Positions 4,971 through 6,369 of a DNA stretch of 6,369 nucleotides are shown one piece after another. The notes beneath the pieces are model-generated. The model did not search any database. It saw only the letters and a list, made by a program, of their open reading frames with translations, and was not told where the DNA came from. A program made the position numbers and the translations under genes. Each line of letters opens with the position of its first letter. Within the stretch, counting starts at the first letter, position 1. The stretch is from Candidatus Omnitrophota bacterium (GTDB taxonomy: Bacteria > Omnitrophota > Gorgyraeia > 1-14-0-20-64-10): the NCBI GenBank assembly GCA_023248095.1, contig JAHFFF010000099.1:1-6369 (forward strand), written 5' to 3'.

Positions 4971-6369
4971 TTACGGTGCAACCTGAAGTTGATAGAGACG
5001 ACGATAAAGAGGCGAACCTTCCATCAGCTCCTCATGGCGCCCCATCTCTGCGATTCGTCCTTGATCCAGAACCACAATCCGCTGGGCCTTGCGGATCGTC
5101 GAGAGGCGATGGGCGATGACGAAAACGGTCCGACCTTCCATCAGCCGCTCCAACGCCTCCTGCACAAGGGCCTCCGACTCGGAATCCAGCTGGGAGGTGG
5201 CCTCATCCAAAACAAGCATGGGAGGATCTTTGAGCAACGCACGGGCAATGGCGATCCGTTGACGCTCGCCACCGGAGATCTTGAATCCCAAATCCCCCAC
5301 GGAGGTGTCGTAGCCGGACGGCATGCGCCGGATGAATCCGTCTGCGTTGGCCGCCTTCGCCACGGCAATGACCTGCTCCAGCGAGGCGTCCGGCCGGCCA
5401 AAAGCGATGTTGGTGCGGACGGAATCATGGAACAGGAAGGGCTCCTGCGTGACCAATCCGATCTGCCTGCGGAGGGAACCCAGGGTGATTGCCTTGAGGT
5501 CCGTCCCATCGATGGTCACCCGGCCCCGGGTCGGATCGTAGAGGCGCAAGAGTAGATTCATGAGGGTGGTCTTTCCGGCTCCGCTGGAACCGACAATGGC
5601 GACCACCTCTCCGCGCCGGACCGACAGGTCCACACCTTGGAGAACGTCTCGCTCCTCGTATCGGAACCAAACATCCTCGTAGCGGATTTCCTTCTGGAAC
5701 TTGGGCAGCACCTGCGCATCCGCCGCCTCCTGCACGGACGGCTGAGTCTCCAGAATCTCCACCACCCGTTTGGCGGCGGTGATCGCCTGCTGGTTGACCG
5801 CATGAAGCCGGCTGAGCTTCTTGACCGGGTCGTAAAGCGACAGCAATGCCGCCAGGAAAAAAACCACCGTTCCCGGAGAGATCTGGCCTTGAAGCACGGC
5901 CCGCCCGCCCACCTCCAGCACAACGAGTCCCCCCGCCATGCTGACCAGTTCCGTGACCACAGCCAATGCCTCCCGCCGCTTGATGGTCTTCACGTTCGCC
6001 CTGTAGTAATCCTGATTGATCGTCTCAAAGCGCCGCATCTCGCTTTGCTCAGCGGTGAAGGCCTTCACAATCCGGATGCCCTGCAGGGTCTCGATGAGAC
6101 GGCTGTTCAGGTCCGCCATCCTTTGCTGCACCATAAGACCAAGCTTGCGAAGCATCCTGCCAATCCGGACGATGGGATAACCGATCGCGGGTAAAAGCAG
6201 CAACGCCAGCAATGCCAGCCTCCAGTTGATCCGCAGGATGATCGCGGAGAAAACCAGCACCTGGGCGCTGTGGTACACCAGATCCGTAAATCCCTCCGTG
6301 ACGGTGTTCTGCAGCACAGAGACATCGTAGGTGACGTGGGAAATCAACTCTCCGGTTCGTTCCCCGCTG
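4971..6369 (-). CDS. ABC exporter, fused membrane and ATPase domains (MsbA-like), 5'-partial
   Basis: This is a type I half-transporter that would dimerise in the inner membrane; lipid A-core flipping (MsbA) is the likeliest role, with multidrug or peptide export as alternatives. The frame is open to the window edge: residues 'SGERTGE' precede the TTG-encoded leucine at 6347, so that TTG is internal. Roughly 110-140 N-terminal residues, including the first membrane helices, are missing. Counting from 6347, hydrophobic segments fall near 25-41, 43-62, 128-148 and 159-173. The ATPase domain follows with Walker A 'GSSGAGKT' (253-260), Q-loop Q301, signature 'ISGGE' (357-361, in place of LSGGQ), Walker B 'MLVLDE' (377-382) and the switch His413 in 'IAHRLS'. 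All catalytic residues are present, so it should be active. The stop TAA 4973-4971 is 29 nt from rpsB, suggesting shared transcription. Superfamily is certain; substrate is inferred. Confidence 0.93.
   Translation of the reverse strand, partial: SGERTGELISHVTYDVSVLQNTVTEGFTDLVYHSAQVLVFSAIILRINWRLALLALLLLPAIGYPIVRIGRMLRKLGLMVQQRMADLNSRLIETLQGIRIVKAFTAEQSEMRRFETINQDYYRANVKTIKRREALAVVTELVSMAGGLVVLEVGGRAVLQGQISPGTVVFFLAALLSLYDPVKKLSRLHAVNQQAITAAKRVVEILETQPSVQEAADAQVLPKFQKEIRYEDVWFRYEERDVLQGVDLSVRRGEVVAIVGSSGAGKTTLMNLLLRLYDPTRGRVTIDGTDLKAITLGSLRRQIGLVTQEPFLFHDSVRTNIAFGRPDASLEQVIAVAKAANADGFIRRMPSGYDTSVGDLGFKISGGERQRIAIARALLKDPPMLVLDEATSQLDSESEALVQEALERLMEGRTVFVIAHRLSTIRKAQRIVVLDQGRIAEMGRHEELMEGSPLYRRLYQLQVAP

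Noticed and set aside
5637..6194. Long plus-strand open frame opposite the ABC exporter (also 4264-4770, 3459-3959 and 306-794)
   Set aside because: These lie opposite or out of frame with well-recognised genes and show no family-like motifs; they are by-products of GC-rich coding DNA.

Overview
The window comes from a GC-rich (by eye roughly 58-60% G+C) bacterium. It is a Gram-negative-type organism if the ABC exporter is a true MsbA-like lipid transporter. The phylum cannot be fixed from sequence alone. The short EF-Ts and the long Ala/Lys-rich S2 tail hint at a less-studied lineage, possibly Verrucomicrobiota or its relatives, but this is a low-confidence guess. There are seven protein genes (two cut by the window edges) and one tRNA, packed with almost no non-coding DNA. 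The longest gap between genes is 29 bases, so no stretch over 300 bases lacks a gene.

Left part, plus strand (1-2044): the 3' portion of an extended-SDR nucleotide-sugar epimerase/dehydratase overlaps by 11 bases a family 2 glycosyltransferase that probably starts at TTG 929. The pair looks like the end of a surface-polysaccharide or glycan cluster. The glycosyltransferase frame has no stop codon before a complete tRNA-Lys(UUU) gene (1952-2023) on the same strand. It reads through the whole tRNA and stops at 2042-2044.

Right part, minus strand (6369 down to 2031): a 5'-truncated ABC exporter (MsbA-like) is followed by the classic bacterial block rpsB - tsf - pyrH - frr (ribosomal protein S2, EF-Ts, UMP kinase, ribosome recycling factor). 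Junctions are 29 nt, an 8-nt overlap, 4 nt and 26 nt, so all five genes could form one transcription unit whose promoter lies beyond the right edge. The block combines translation (S2, EF-Ts, RRF) with pyrimidine nucleotide supply (UMP kinase).

The two halves converge at about 2023-2044, with only 7 nt between the tRNA 3' end and the frr stop and no recognisable terminator on either strand. The most unusual points are the glycosyltransferase/tRNA-Lys/frr overlap, a putative zinc-knuckle insertion in the epimerase, and the long low-complexity tail on S2. I see no CRISPR array, mobile element, toxin-antitoxin or defence module, and no convincing undescribed system.
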